64,000 nt of DNA from Polycladidibacter stylochi (lineage in GTDB: Bacteria; Pseudomonadota; Alphaproteobacteria; Rhizobiales; Stappiaceae): assembly GCF_001562055.1 (NCBI RefSeq), contig NZ_LLWE01000024.1:372001-436000 (forward strand). Direction: 5' to 3'. Below the pieces are notes generated by a model. That model saw only the letters and a list, made by a program, of their open reading frames with translations, was not told the origin of the DNA and did not search any database. Numbering within the stretch: position 1 is the stretch's first letter; each line of letters begins with the position of its first letter. Of this stretch, positions 57,301 through 64,000 are shown piece after piece. The translations under genes and the position numbers were made by a program.

Positions 57301-59210
57301 GCGAGATGGATCGTGATATTCAAAAAGAACCGTTTACCGTATGCGGCGTGGGCGATATGTCCGGCGATGTATTTGGCAACGGAATGCTGCTCTCTCGTGC
57401 CACAAAGCTAGTGGCTGCCTTTGATCACCGTGATATATTCATCGACTCCAATCCAGACCCAGCCACTTCGTTTGAAGAGCGTAAGCGGTTATTCCAATTG
57501 GGCCGTTCGAGTTGGCAAGACTATAATAAAGCGCTTATCTCACAAGGTGGCGGCATATTCTCACGAAAAGCCAAGTCAATACCTTTGACACTTCAAATAA
57601 AGCAGCTACTGGATTTGCAAGTTGATGCTTGTTCACCGCAAGAGCTAATGACAGCAATTTTGAAGATGCAAGCCGATTTGATGTGGTTTGGTGGCATTGG
57701 CACTTATATTCGCGCAACCAGCGAAACCAACGCGGAAGCGGGAGACCGTGCCAACGACGCAATTCGTATTACAGCAGCGGATTTACGCGTCAAAGTCATT
57801 GGTGAAGGTGCAAACCTAGGGATTACGCAAAAAGCCCGTATCGAATTTGCACAAAACGGTGGCCGTTGTAACTCCGATGCCATTGATAACAGTGCAGGCG
57901 TGAACTCCTCGGATATGGAGGTCAACATTAAAATCGCGCTGGGCACTGCAATTAAAAAGCAAAAGCTTGATGTAACCGGCCGCAACCAGTTGCTCGAAAA
58001 AATGACTGATGAAGTAGCTGAGCTGGTATTGCGTAACAACTATCTGCAAACGCTTGCAATTTCCCTTAGCCAGCGCCTTGGAATAGAAGACTTTGGTTAT
58101 CAGGTGCGCATGATGCGCCAGTTAGAGCAAAAAGGGCATTTGGACCGTGCTGTCGAGTTCTTGCCTGCGGATGCTACACTTGAGGAAATGGAAAAGCAGG
58201 GGCAGGTATTATCAAGGCCAGAAATCGGTGTGATTATGGCTTATGGTAAGCTTACGCTCTACGACATTTTGCTGTCCTCCGATGTCCCAGATGATGAATA
58301 TCTAGGTCGTGAGTTAGCGCGTTACTTCCCAAGAGAGATGAATAGTGGTTATTTATCTGAGGTAAACGAACATCGCCTGCGCCGCGAGATCATCGCAACC
58401 ATGCTCGCGAATTCCATCATAAATCGTGGTGGCCCCACATTTGTTACCAGAATTGTAGACCAGTCAGGAGCGAGCCCGGAAGAAATTGCAAAAGCTTTTG
58501 CAGCGGTGCGCGATTCGTACGGTCTCACCAATTTGAACGAAGAAATTGATGCACTCGACAATTTAGTCTCTGGTGATGTTCAATTAGAGTTGTATGCGGC
58601 AGTTCAAGAACTTGTACTCTCGCAAACTATTTGGTTCTTACGCAACTTGTCGTTTGAAGAAGGCATTGCTTCGGTAGTCGATCGTTTCGCAGCAAGTATT
58701 GAACGTCTCTCACCACGGCTGGAGCATTATATTTCTAAAGAGACTAAAGCGCGTCTCACTGAAGATACCGACAAATATGTTGCAGCGGGTGTACCAATCA
58801 TGACTGCAGCCCGCATAGCCCGCTTATCGGGTGAAACATTAATACCTGATATTGTTATGGTTTCAGAAAAAACGGATCGCACGCTCGATGAAGTGGCAGA
58901 GGCCTACTTTATGGTGTCAAACCACTTCCGCTTTGATGAGGTTGAAGAGTTGGCCCGCGAATTTGAAATCCGTGACTATTACGACGGGTTGGCCTTGGAC
59001 AGAGCGCGAATGCAGTTGGCAGCTTCTCTTCGCGAACTAACAAGTCAGGCACTTGCAGAAGAGCAGGGCTTCACAGCTTGGCTCAAACGCAATGAGCAAC
59101 GTGCACAACGCTCTCTATCGGCATTAAACGATATTCTTGATGCTGAATTAAGCGTTTCGCGCCTTTCGGTTGCCTCGGCAACTTTGGCAGAGTTGTGCAA
59201 TCGCCATTAA
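54396..59210 (+). CDS. gdh: NAD-specific glutamate dehydrogenase, large (180-kDa class)
   Basis: 1604 residues, the length of the GDH-180 class. A long N-terminal region with ACT-like modules (~1-500) is followed by the catalytic core: SVARGGLRWSDRAQDYRTEV with VGAKGGFLPKKLP near residue 850, the VGDMSGDVFGNGMLLS nucleotide-binding loop near 985, and VIGEGANLGITQKARIEFA near 1135. It deaminates glutamate to 2-oxoglutarate with NAD, mainly for catabolism; the ACT-like parts suggest amino-acid control. The frame is intact over 4.8 kb. The putative leader hairpin just upstream may regulate it. Monocistronic. Confidence 0.96.
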   Translation: MSAELQTKKNNLIEEAIQNSNISDKHYAKFVGDMFAQADAQDLCLYHADELAHLSTSAWELFQNHSHGTSCVNVFNPPKVKLGSQLEDVTILEILNDNMPFLVSSVMGELQEQGLDVRLVLHPLFVVERESGGLLKSFQGTVNASNKQAQRESLIHIHIPRLANAEELTHLKQQIELVLSDVKHAVSDWKPMCTRLSTAIEDYQKQKIPFSKEQLHEAVDFLQWMADDNFTLLGMREYIFEGGVEKGDLSHVDGSGLGILKDPKVRVMRAGSEFVVMSPEIREFLLKPEPLFVAKANVKSRVHRHVHMDYIGVKLFDAQGVLTGELRIVGLFTSTAYNKSVLSIPYLREKTAKTMDYHGYDPESHSGRALRNILEAYPRDDLFQIDVETLCQFTSDILQLNERPRLRVLTRIDKFDRFASVLVFVPRDHFSTKVRKQIGAFLANEYKGRVSAWYVSFLEGPLVRVHFIIGRNEGKTPSLTQKQLEDGIGHIVRTWNDNLYEALKTEYGAAKARHIMQHYAKSFDGAYTAGTSSQMAVYDIRQFEQLSDKRPLIIKFQRENIDDGINLSLRTYHQNAPIELSARVPILENMGFGVINERTYRVRPEGKTLCYLHDTTLRVDPQKLESFSADDIDRLGAVFLAAWFGTAESDGYNALALTAEMGWRDIAMLRALSRYLRQTGILYSEDYMWGTLNRFPEISKLLVELFHTRFNPALQEEERSNQQESLDACVKKALDTVSSLDDDRIIRRFTNLIEAILRTNFYRVDEAGQPAATFAFKIDSHKVDDLPKPTPYREIFVYSPRVEGVHMRFGSVARGGLRWSDRAQDYRTEVLGLVKAQQVKNAVIVPVGAKGGFLPKKLPENGSREEVFAEGTAAYKTFIASLLEMTDNIDGEAIVPPLDMVRHDSDDPYLVVAADKGTATFSDTANGISEAKKFWLGDAFASGGSAGYDHKKMGITARGAWEAVKRHFREMDRDIQKEPFTVCGVGDMSGDVFGNGMLLSRATKLVAAFDHRDIFIDSNPDPATSFEERKRLFQLGRSSWQDYNKALISQGGGIFSRKAKSIPLTLQIKQLLDLQVDACSPQELMTAILKMQADLMWFGGIGTYIRATSETNAEAGDRANDAIRITAADLRVKVIGEGANLGITQKARIEFAQNGGRCNSDAIDNSAGVNSSDMEVNIKIALGTAIKKQKLDVTGRNQLLEKMTDEVAELVLRNNYLQTLAISLSQRLGIEDFGYQVRMMRQLEQKGHLDRAVEFLPADATLEEMEKQGQVLSRPEIGVIMAYGKLTLYDILLSSDVPDDEYLGRELARYFPREMNSGYLSEVNEHRLRREIIATMLANSIINRGGPTFVTRIVDQSGASPEEIAKAFAAVRDSYGLTNLNEEIDALDNLVSGDVQLELYAAVQELVLSQTIWFLRNLSFEEGIASVVDRFAASIERLSPRLEHYISKETKARLTEDTDKYVAAGVPIMTAARIARLSGETLIPDIVMVSEKTDRTLDEVAEAYFMVSNHFRFDEVEELAREFEIRDYYDGLALDRARMQLAASLRELTSQALAEEQGFTAWLKRNEQRAQRSLSALNDILDAELSVSRLSVASATLAELCNRH

Positions 59211-59227
59211 CATATTCTATCAACAAA

Positions 59228-59252
59228 CAGGGGCTGGTTATGCCAGCCCCTG
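59228..59252 (+). terminator. gdh terminator-like hairpin
   Basis: CAGGGGCTGG (59228-59237), TTATG loop, CCAGCCCCTG (59243-59252), perfect ten-pair stem 17 bp after the stop. There is no T-tract, but it lies between convergent genes and probably ends gdh transcription. Confidence 0.65.
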
Positions 59253-59287
59253 ATACCAAGCGTTTGAAAACGCGAGATTGTGTAAAA

Positions 59288-60139
59288 TTATTTCTTAGCA
59301 GTGCGATATGATTTGCCACCCTTAACGTAGCAATCAACAAACTTTCTTTTGCCGTACATTGAGTTTGCTTTACAGCCATAACCATACCAATAGCAGCTAT
59401 CGCTCTTTTTCACTTCAATGTGGCCATGTCTATGGCGGCCATCGCGATCATAAACACAAATTGCTCCATTCGGGGCCTTTGTTGGGTTACTGACATGCAA
59501 ACGCTTAAAACCATGTTTTGGCAGTGTGTTTTTAGCCATATAAGCAGAGCCACCGGGGAGGTATGTGTTCACAAGCCCGTTTTTAAGAAGGTGCTTTTTC
59601 ACATAACGGTAGCAATAGGTCATTCCGCGCCGCCGCTTGCGAGAGCGAGCACTGCTTCTACGTGATGCGTATTTATCGCTAATGGCTTCGTCGTAGATGC
59701 TGTCTTCATCAAGGTTTAACAGATCTTCATCCATAAGGCTCAGCTTTGGAGCCGCCTTTAATGAAAATTTGGCGAAGGCATCAGCGCTGATATAAATATC
59801 GGTGGGTAGATCACTACCTTCCACTGCTTCGATACCAATGCGAACCAAGCTGCCTTTTTCGTCGTCTTCTACCCAGTTAAGGACCGTTAAGCTGGCTCCT
59901 TCTGGAATGACAATTTGCTGCATTTCCTGGTTCGGTTGCAGGGGGGCTGCCCAGTATTGCGCAAGTATTGGCTTGCTGGCAATGTAATTACCATCAGTAA
60001 TAGGGGAGTTTTGTGGCAGCTCAACCGGTGTATTTTTAGGCGCAACAGACTCTTCAAAACTCTCTAACTCAATTGGAGCAGCATTTACCGACATATTGGC
60101 GACGAATAAAGCTAAGCTCGCTAGTAAAACCTTTAACAT
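59288..60139 (-). CDS. Secreted protein with SH3-like and NlpC/P60-like cysteine-peptidase features
   Basis: 283 residues from ATG 60139, with a Sec signal peptide (MLKVLLASLALFVANMSVNA, cleavage near residue 20). Residues ~60-125 have the strand pattern of a bacterial SH3 domain (ASLTVLNWVEDDEKGSLVRI). A basic linker (~159-171, RRSSARSRKRRR) leads to a Cys/His-containing domain. In that domain Cys176 (TYCYRYVKKHL) starts a helix and His240 lies in HGHIEVKK after PNGAICVY, the arrangement of NlpC/P60 or CHAP amidases. A cell-wall hydrolase role is inferred, not shown. The frame is open to 60211, but GAGAGAAG supports 60139. Confidence 0.7.
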   Translation of the reverse strand: MLKVLLASLALFVANMSVNAAPIELESFEESVAPKNTPVELPQNSPITDGNYIASKPILAQYWAAPLQPNQEMQQIVIPEGASLTVLNWVEDDEKGSLVRIGIEAVEGSDLPTDIYISADAFAKFSLKAAPKLSLMDEDLLNLDEDSIYDEAISDKYASRRSSARSRKRRRGMTYCYRYVKKHLLKNGLVNTYLPGGSAYMAKNTLPKHGFKRLHVSNPTKAPNGAICVYDRDGRHRHGHIEVKKSDSCYWYGYGCKANSMYGKRKFVDCYVKGGKSYRTAKK

Positions 60140-60344
60140 TTGGCACACTTCTCTCAGTTTGGGCAAAGTGCTACCATTCACGCGCAGCCGCAAAGCTGTC
60201 AGCGAGCACAAAGCAAGCGTATGCAGCAGAGCTGGGCTCCGGCATTCGGTGCTTGTTCTAAGAATGGGTAGCGCAGTTTGCCTTTTTACACTGTCGCTAG
60301 CATCACTATGGGGCGTGGCCTATCGCGCACGAGCCAATATGATG

Positions 60345-60365
60345 CTCGCAGGTTCAAACCGCGAG
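60345..60365 (-). terminator. Possible coaA 3' hairpin
   Basis: CTCGC (60345-60349) and GCGAG (60361-60365) enclose GG-TTCAAA-CC with one bulged A, 47 bp after the coaA stop on the minus strand. No T-run follows. It resembles a tRNA T-arm but no tRNA is present. The rest of the 272-bp gap (60140-60411) shows no gene. Confidence 0.3.
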
Positions 60366-60411
60366 TGCAGTTGATGCACATGCATTAGCATTGCACCTCG
60401 GCGGTAGCCTG

Positions 60412-61377
60412 TTAAATTTTGCGCAACGCAATCTTTTCAATCAAATGACCCTCACCCTTGGTTAGGATCAAATCGGCGCGTGGCCGCGTTGGCAAAATAT
60501 TTTGTCTGAGGTTCTCCAGATTTATAGAGCTCCAAAGGTCCTCAGCGATTTCCTTAGCGTTATTGTCGCAAATTGTGGAAAATTTATGGAAATATGAACC
60601 GGGATCACGAAACGCTGTTTCACGCAAACGCATAAAACGCTCCAGATACCAGCGCTCGATGACAGATTGCTTCGCATCAATAAAGATAGAAAAGTCAAAG
60701 AAATCAGAGACAAAGGGCACTTCTTTGGCTTCGCGTATCTTTTGTGAAGTTTGCAAAACATTCACGCCTTCGATGATCAATATATCAGGCTGATTGATGC
60801 TGATATATTGCCCCGGCATCACGTCATAGTGGAAGTGAGAGTATATAGGCGCGCGGACGTTGTTTTTGCCAGCCTTGATATCAATCAAAAATTTTAAGAG
60901 ACTCATGCGGTCATAGCTTTCGGGAAAGCCTTTCTTTCGCATTAAGTCCTCTTGCTCTAGAACGGCATTGGGATACAAAAAGCCATCGGTTGTCACCAAG
61001 TCTACCTTTGGGCTGTTGGGCCAGCGGGAAAGCAACGCTTGCAGCAAACGTGAGGTGGTAGACTTACCCACGGCAACAGAACCGGCAATGCCTATGATGT
61101 AAGGGGTCTTACTGCGATTTTCCCCCAAAAAATGCTGGGTCGCATAGTGGAGGTTTTGGGTCGCTTCCACATAGTAATTTAAAAGGCGCGAGAGTGGCAG
61201 GTAAATATTTTCAACCTGTTCCAGCGAAACGTAGTCGTTCAGGCTTTGCAGTTCCTCAATGTCCTGCTGTGTCAGCGTTAAAGGTGTGTTGGCACGCAGC
61301 CGCGCCCACTCCTTTTCAGAGAACACGGTGTACGGAGACAAGTCAATTTCATCGATCACAGCATTGGAATCAGTCAT
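60412..61377 (-). CDS. coaA: Pantothenate kinase (type I)
   Basis: 321 residues from ATG 61377: [24 protein letters not shown]-loop [18 protein letters not shown] near residue 100, [23 protein letters not shown] and YSHFHYDV, all diagnostic of the prokaryotic type I enzyme. It phosphorylates pantothenate, the committed and feedback-regulated step of CoA synthesis. A TTG at 61461 is in frame but would overlap hisE and adds non-conserved residues. It ends the hisH-hisA-hisF-hisE-coaA order typical of Hyphomicrobiales. Confidence 0.95.
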   Translation of the reverse strand: MTDSNAVIDEIDLSPYTVFSEKEWARLRANTPLTLTQQDIEELQSLNDYVSLEQVENIYLPLSRLLNYYVEATQNLHYATQHFLGENRSKTPYIIGIAGSVAVGKSTTSRLLQALLSRWPNSPKVDLVTTDGFLYPNAVLEQEDLMRKKGFPESYDRMSLLKFLIDIKAGKNNVRAPIYSHFHYDVMPGQYISINQPDILIIEGVNVLQTSQKIREAKEVPFVSDFFDFSIFIDAKQSVIERWYLERFMRLRETAFRDPGSYFHKFSTICDNNAKEIAEDLWSSINLENLRQNILPTRPRADLILTKGEGHLIEKIALRKI

Positions 61378-61429
61378 GGCCTGGGATGCGCTTAAAATGC
61401 GCCTTCTATTATTCGGAATGGTAAATTGG

Positions 61430-61753
61430 CTAGTCTTTTTGTCTTGATGCTTTTTCTTCAAGGCCGGTTTGTCCGGTTCGCTGTGCCAATGTTGCCATTA
61501 CCGCCTCAAGTTTAACGCCGCTCACTTCAAGAACAACAAGCAGGTGATACAGCAAGTCAGCTGCTTCACCGGTCAGCCCGTCCTTATCGCCCTCAACAGC
61601 GGCAATCGCTGCTTCAACGGCTTCTTCTCCCAACTTCTGTGCACATTTACTCACCCCCTTAAGGGCCAGCTTACGTGTGTAAGAATTTTCATCTGCACAT
61701 TGGGCACGCTCACTAACAATAGCGGCAAGATCATCAAGGGTAAATTTAGTCAT
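61430..61753 (-). CDS. hisE: Phosphoribosyl-ATP pyrophosphatase
   Basis: 107 residues, all-alpha MazG-like fold: [46 protein letters not shown] (metal-binding EEAxE) and [18 protein letters not shown]. It hydrolyses PR-ATP to PR-AMP, step two of histidine synthesis. It lies 146 bp downstream of hisF, further than usual, so an internal promoter may exist; I cannot place one. Confidence 0.96.
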   Translation of the reverse strand: MTKFTLDDLAAIVSERAQCADENSYTRKLALKGVSKCAQKLGEEAVEAAIAAVEGDKDGLTGEAADLLYHLLVVLEVSGVKLEAVMATLAQRTGQTGLEEKASRQKD

Positions 61754-61899
61754 TAGATTAGAGCCTGAATTGTGAGCATGTAAGCGATTATGTTGATTAC
61801 GTAGCTTTTTAATTAGGTTATCGCATATGTGTTAAAATAACCAGCATTAACCAGTAATACTGTAGCTGTTCATCTCATAACCGCTTCAAACATGTCGCA

Positions 61900-62679
61900 T
61901 TATTGGTCTTGGCGTACTGGAATTCCTGCTTTGGCCATATGGGCCTTGGCTTCGCCAATACTGTATGTACCAAAGTGGAAAATAGAGGCAGCGAGAACCG
62001 CCGTAGCATGGCCATCGCGCACACCTTCAACCAGATGCTCCAAATTGCCAACACCGCCAGAGGCAATCACCGGCACGCTCACCGCATCGGCAATGGCACG
62101 GGTGAGGGGAATGTTATAGCCCTCTTGCGTCCCGTCCCGATCCATAGAGGTTACCAGTAATTCACCTGCGCCGAGCTCAACAGCTTTACGGGCAAACTCA
62201 ATGGCATCAATACCTGTTGCTGTGCGCCCGCCATGGGTGAAAATCTCGAAACGCTCGCTTTCACCTTCCGCAGAAACTCGCTTTGCGTCAATGCTCACCA
62301 CAATACATTGGCTGCCAAACTTGTTGGCAGCTTCGCGAATAAACTCGGGGTTTTTCACCGCAGCTGTATTGATCGAGACTTTATCCGCACCCGCCAGTAA
62401 CAGCTTGCGAATATCTTCCGTCGTGCGAACGCCGCCGCCCACGGTAACCGGCATAAAGCAGGCTTCGGCAGTGCGTTTCACCACATCATAAATGGTTTCG
62501 CGGTTATCGCTGGAGGCGGTAATATCCAAAAAGGTCAGCTCGTCCGCACCAGCTGCGTCATAGGCTTTCGCCGCTTCCACAGGGTCTCCAGCGTCAATAA
62601 GGTCAACAAAGTTAACCCCTTTAACCACCCGGCCGTCTTTCACATCAAGACAGGGGATAATGCGTGCCTTTAGGCTCAT
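61900..62679 (-). CDS. hisF: Imidazole glycerol phosphate synthase subunit HisF
   Basis: 259-residue TIM barrel: [20 protein letters not shown] at the N terminus (catalytic Asp11 in CLDV), [32 protein letters not shown], the second catalytic Asp in [12 protein letters not shown], and [14 protein letters not shown]. It uses ammonia from HisH to cyclise PRFAR into IGP and AICAR. Its start overlaps the hisA stop by 4 bp. Confidence 0.97.
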   Translation of the reverse strand: MSLKARIIPCLDVKDGRVVKGVNFVDLIDAGDPVEAAKAYDAAGADELTFLDITASSDNRETIYDVVKRTAEACFMPVTVGGGVRTTEDIRKLLLAGADKVSINTAAVKNPEFIREAANKFGSQCIVVSIDAKRVSAEGESERFEIFTHGGRTATGIDAIEFARKAVELGAGELLVTSMDRDGTQEGYNIPLTRAIADAVSVPVIASGGVGNLEHLVEGVRDGHATAVLAASIFHFGTYSIGEAKAHMAKAGIPVRQDQ

Positions 62680-63419
62680 TCTGTCCCCTCCCGACTGGCT
62701 TTAATAACGGCAAAGGCTTCTTTAGGGTCCAAGCGGCCGTCATAAAGTGCACGGCCACTAATCGCTCCCTCCAGAATATCACAGTCAGGCTCAGCCAACC
62801 TCTTGATATCGTCAATCGAGGCCAGTCCGCCAGAAGCAATAATTGGAATGCTCACAGCATTGGCAAGCTCGAGTGTTGAAGGAATATTCAAGCCCTTCAA
62901 CACACCATCACGGTCAATATCGGTGTAAATAATCGCTGCAACACCAGCGTCTTCAAACTGCTTGGCCAAATCGACAACAGTCAGTTCCGAGGTTTCGGCC
63001 CAGCCTTCAACAGCAACTTTGCCGCCCTTGGCATCGATGCCTACTGCAATGCGGCCGGGGTACTTCTTACAGGCTTCTTTCACCAGTGCAGGGTCGCGCA
63101 AGGCAACAGTGCCCAAAATCACCCGGGCAACGCCCTTTGAAAGCCAGTTGTCGATATGCGCCATGGTGCGAATGCCGCCACCAAGCTGGACGGGGTTGCT
63201 TGTTGCCGCCAAAATCGCATCAACAGCCGCGCCGTTTTTGCTTTCACCAGCAAAGGCACCGTCCAAATCCACAACATGCAGCCATTCAAAGCCTTGGTCC
63301 TGAAACGACTTGGCTTGTGCGGCCGGATCGTCGTTAAAAACGGTTGCTTGCGCCATGTCACCCAGCTTCAGGCGCACACACTGACCTTCTTTCAGATCAA
63401 TCGCAGGAAAAATAATCAT
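62676..63419 (-). CDS. hisA: Phosphoribosylformimino-5-aminoimidazole carboxamide ribotide isomerase
   Basis: 247-residue TIM barrel paralogous to His[17 protein letters not shown] (catalytic Asp8), [44 protein letters not shown] and the second catalytic Asp in [12 protein letters not shown]. It isomerises ProFAR to PRFAR. AAGGACA precedes the ATG. It lies 36 bp after hisH and overlaps hisF. Confidence 0.97.
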   Translation of the reverse strand: MIIFPAIDLKEGQCVRLKLGDMAQATVFNDDPAAQAKSFQDQGFEWLHVVDLDGAFAGESKNGAAVDAILAATSNPVQLGGGIRTMAHIDNWLSKGVARVILGTVALRDPALVKEACKKYPGRIAVGIDAKGGKVAVEGWAETSELTVVDLAKQFEDAGVAAIIYTDIDRDGVLKGLNIPSTLELANAVSIPIIASGGLASIDDIKRLAEPDCDILEGAISGRALYDGRLDPKEAFAVIKASREGTE

Positions 63420-63455
63420 GATGGTTGTCCTTGGTAAGTCGCTGCTGGTGTCGGC

Positions 63456-64000
63456 TCAAGGGGCCCAGCTTAAAAAGTTACTGATCAGTTGCAGCCCAAG
63501 CTTTTGGCTCTTTTCGGGGTGGAATTGGGTGCCGATGATATTGTCGCGCCCAATCATTGCCGTGAAAGTGCCTGAGTAATCAAAGGAAGCAATCTGATGT
63601 GCAGCATTGGCAACCGCAAAGTGATAGGAATGGACAAAATAGGCATGTAAGCCGTTTTCGCCAGTCTCTATCCCTTCTAGCACTGGGTGCTGTTGGCTTT
63701 GATTGATTGTATTCCAGCCCATATGCGGAATTTTCAAAGTCGGATCACTTGGTTTCATGGCGGTTACATCACCACCAATCCAGTCCAGACCTTCACTTTG
63801 TTTAAACTCTAGCCCGCGTGTCGCTAGTAACTGCATACCCACGCAAATGCCAAAAAATGGCCGACCTTTATTGATGACGGCTTCTTGAAGTGCATCTTCC
63901 ATGCCTTCAACAGCTTGCAAGCCTTGCCGGCAGTCGGCAAATGCGCCTACACCCGGCAACACGATTTTGTCTGCATTCAAAACGTCTTCTGCTTTAGACG
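63456..64000 (-). CDS. hisH: Imidazole glycerol phosphate synthase glutaminase subunit HisH (5' end outside window)
   Basis: The frame is open to the right edge, so about 20-30 N-terminal residues are missing. The TTG at 63980 lies inside the conserved [15 protein letters not shown] segment and is not the true start. Class I amidotransferase features: oxyanion/nucleophile elbow [11 protein letters not shown] with catalytic Cys, YFVHSYHFA, and the His-Glu pair in [13 protein letters not shown] near the C terminus. HisH supplies ammonia from glutamine to HisF, two genes downstream. Confidence 0.95.
   Translation of the reverse strand, partial: SKAEDVLNADKIVLPGVGAFADCRQGLQAVEGMEDALQEAVINKGRPFFGICVGMQLLATRGLEFKQSEGLDWIGGDVTAMKPSDPTLKIPHMGWNTINQSQQHPVLEGIETGENGLHAYFVHSYHFAVANAAHQIASFDYSGTFTAMIGRDNIIGTQFHPEKSQKLGLQLISNFLSWAP

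Noticed and set aside
60345-60365. GGTTCAAACC resembles a tRNA T-loop
   Set aside because: No acceptor or D-arm on either strand; it is the loop of a simple hairpin after coaA.

Overview
The window is a 64 kb stretch of core chromosome from an alphaproteobacterium, most likely in the order Hyphomicrobiales (Rhizobiales). I base this on gene order (nfu-tsaB-rimI-fur-acyltransferase-miaB-phoH-ybeY-corC-lnt-XRE-metK-trmB-rimP-nusA-ylxR-infB-rbfA-truB-rpsO-pnp, then dapB-gpmA, yejA1-yejA2-yejBEF, dapF-mtaB-ftsY and hisH-hisA-hisF-hisE-coaA). Lineage-typical proteins agree: a CenR/OtpR-type response regulator, a membrane-anchored CycM, a 1604-residue NAD-glutamate dehydrogenase and a phospholipid N-methyltransferase. 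G+C looks moderate (upper forties by eye), so this is not one of the GC-rich rhizobia; the genus cannot be told from the sequence. I see no insertion sequence, prophage, CRISPR array, rRNA or convincing tRNA.

Layout. 1-8.7 kb: a TetR-family regulator cut by the left edge, then a protein-quality block (dnaK, dnaJ, hslV, hslU). It encloses a phospholipid methyltransferase, a flavin reductase and, between hslV and hslU, a polytopic membrane protein. dnaK and hslV both have an RpoH-like promoter with identical spacing. 8.8-19.5 kb: a universal-stress protein, Fe-S and tRNA-modification genes (nfu, tsaB, rimI, miaB), a Fur/Mur regulator, an acyltransferase (PlsC or OlsA), then phoH-ybeY-corC-lnt and an XRE regulator. 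19.6-32.5 kb: metK, trmB and the long transcription/translation operon rimP-nusA-ylxR-infB-rbfA-truB-rpsO-pnp, with hairpins at several junctions. 32.7-36.2 kb: dapB and gpmA facing an adenosine kinase and pheA. 36.7-45.2 kb: cycM and the peptide/muropeptide importer yejA1A2BEF. 45.3-50.1 kb on the minus strand: an ICMT-like methyltransferase, ftsY, mtaB, dapF and an L,D-transpeptidase. 50.3-52.3 kb: cenR, a cyclic-nucleotide-binding protein and a DUF533 membrane protein. 52.4-54.0 kb: leuD and argC on the minus strand. 54.4-59.2 kb: the giant NAD-GDH. 59.3-64 kb on the minus strand: a secreted cysteine-peptidase-like protein, coaA and his genes, ending inside hisH.

The less ordinary features are few and small-scale. 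They are: a 13-codon duplicated minigene (MSACKQMSACKRM) with its own Shine-Dalgarno directly upstream of pnp and in the same frame; a membrane-protein gene embedded in hslVU; eleven 24-bp units coding Arg/Gly-rich octapeptides in IF2; promoter-plus-attenuator architecture before rimP; structured leaders before metK and gdh; an uncharacterised secreted SH3/NlpC-like protein; and paired Sec- and Tat-exported binding proteins in the Yej system. I found no clear new multigene system.
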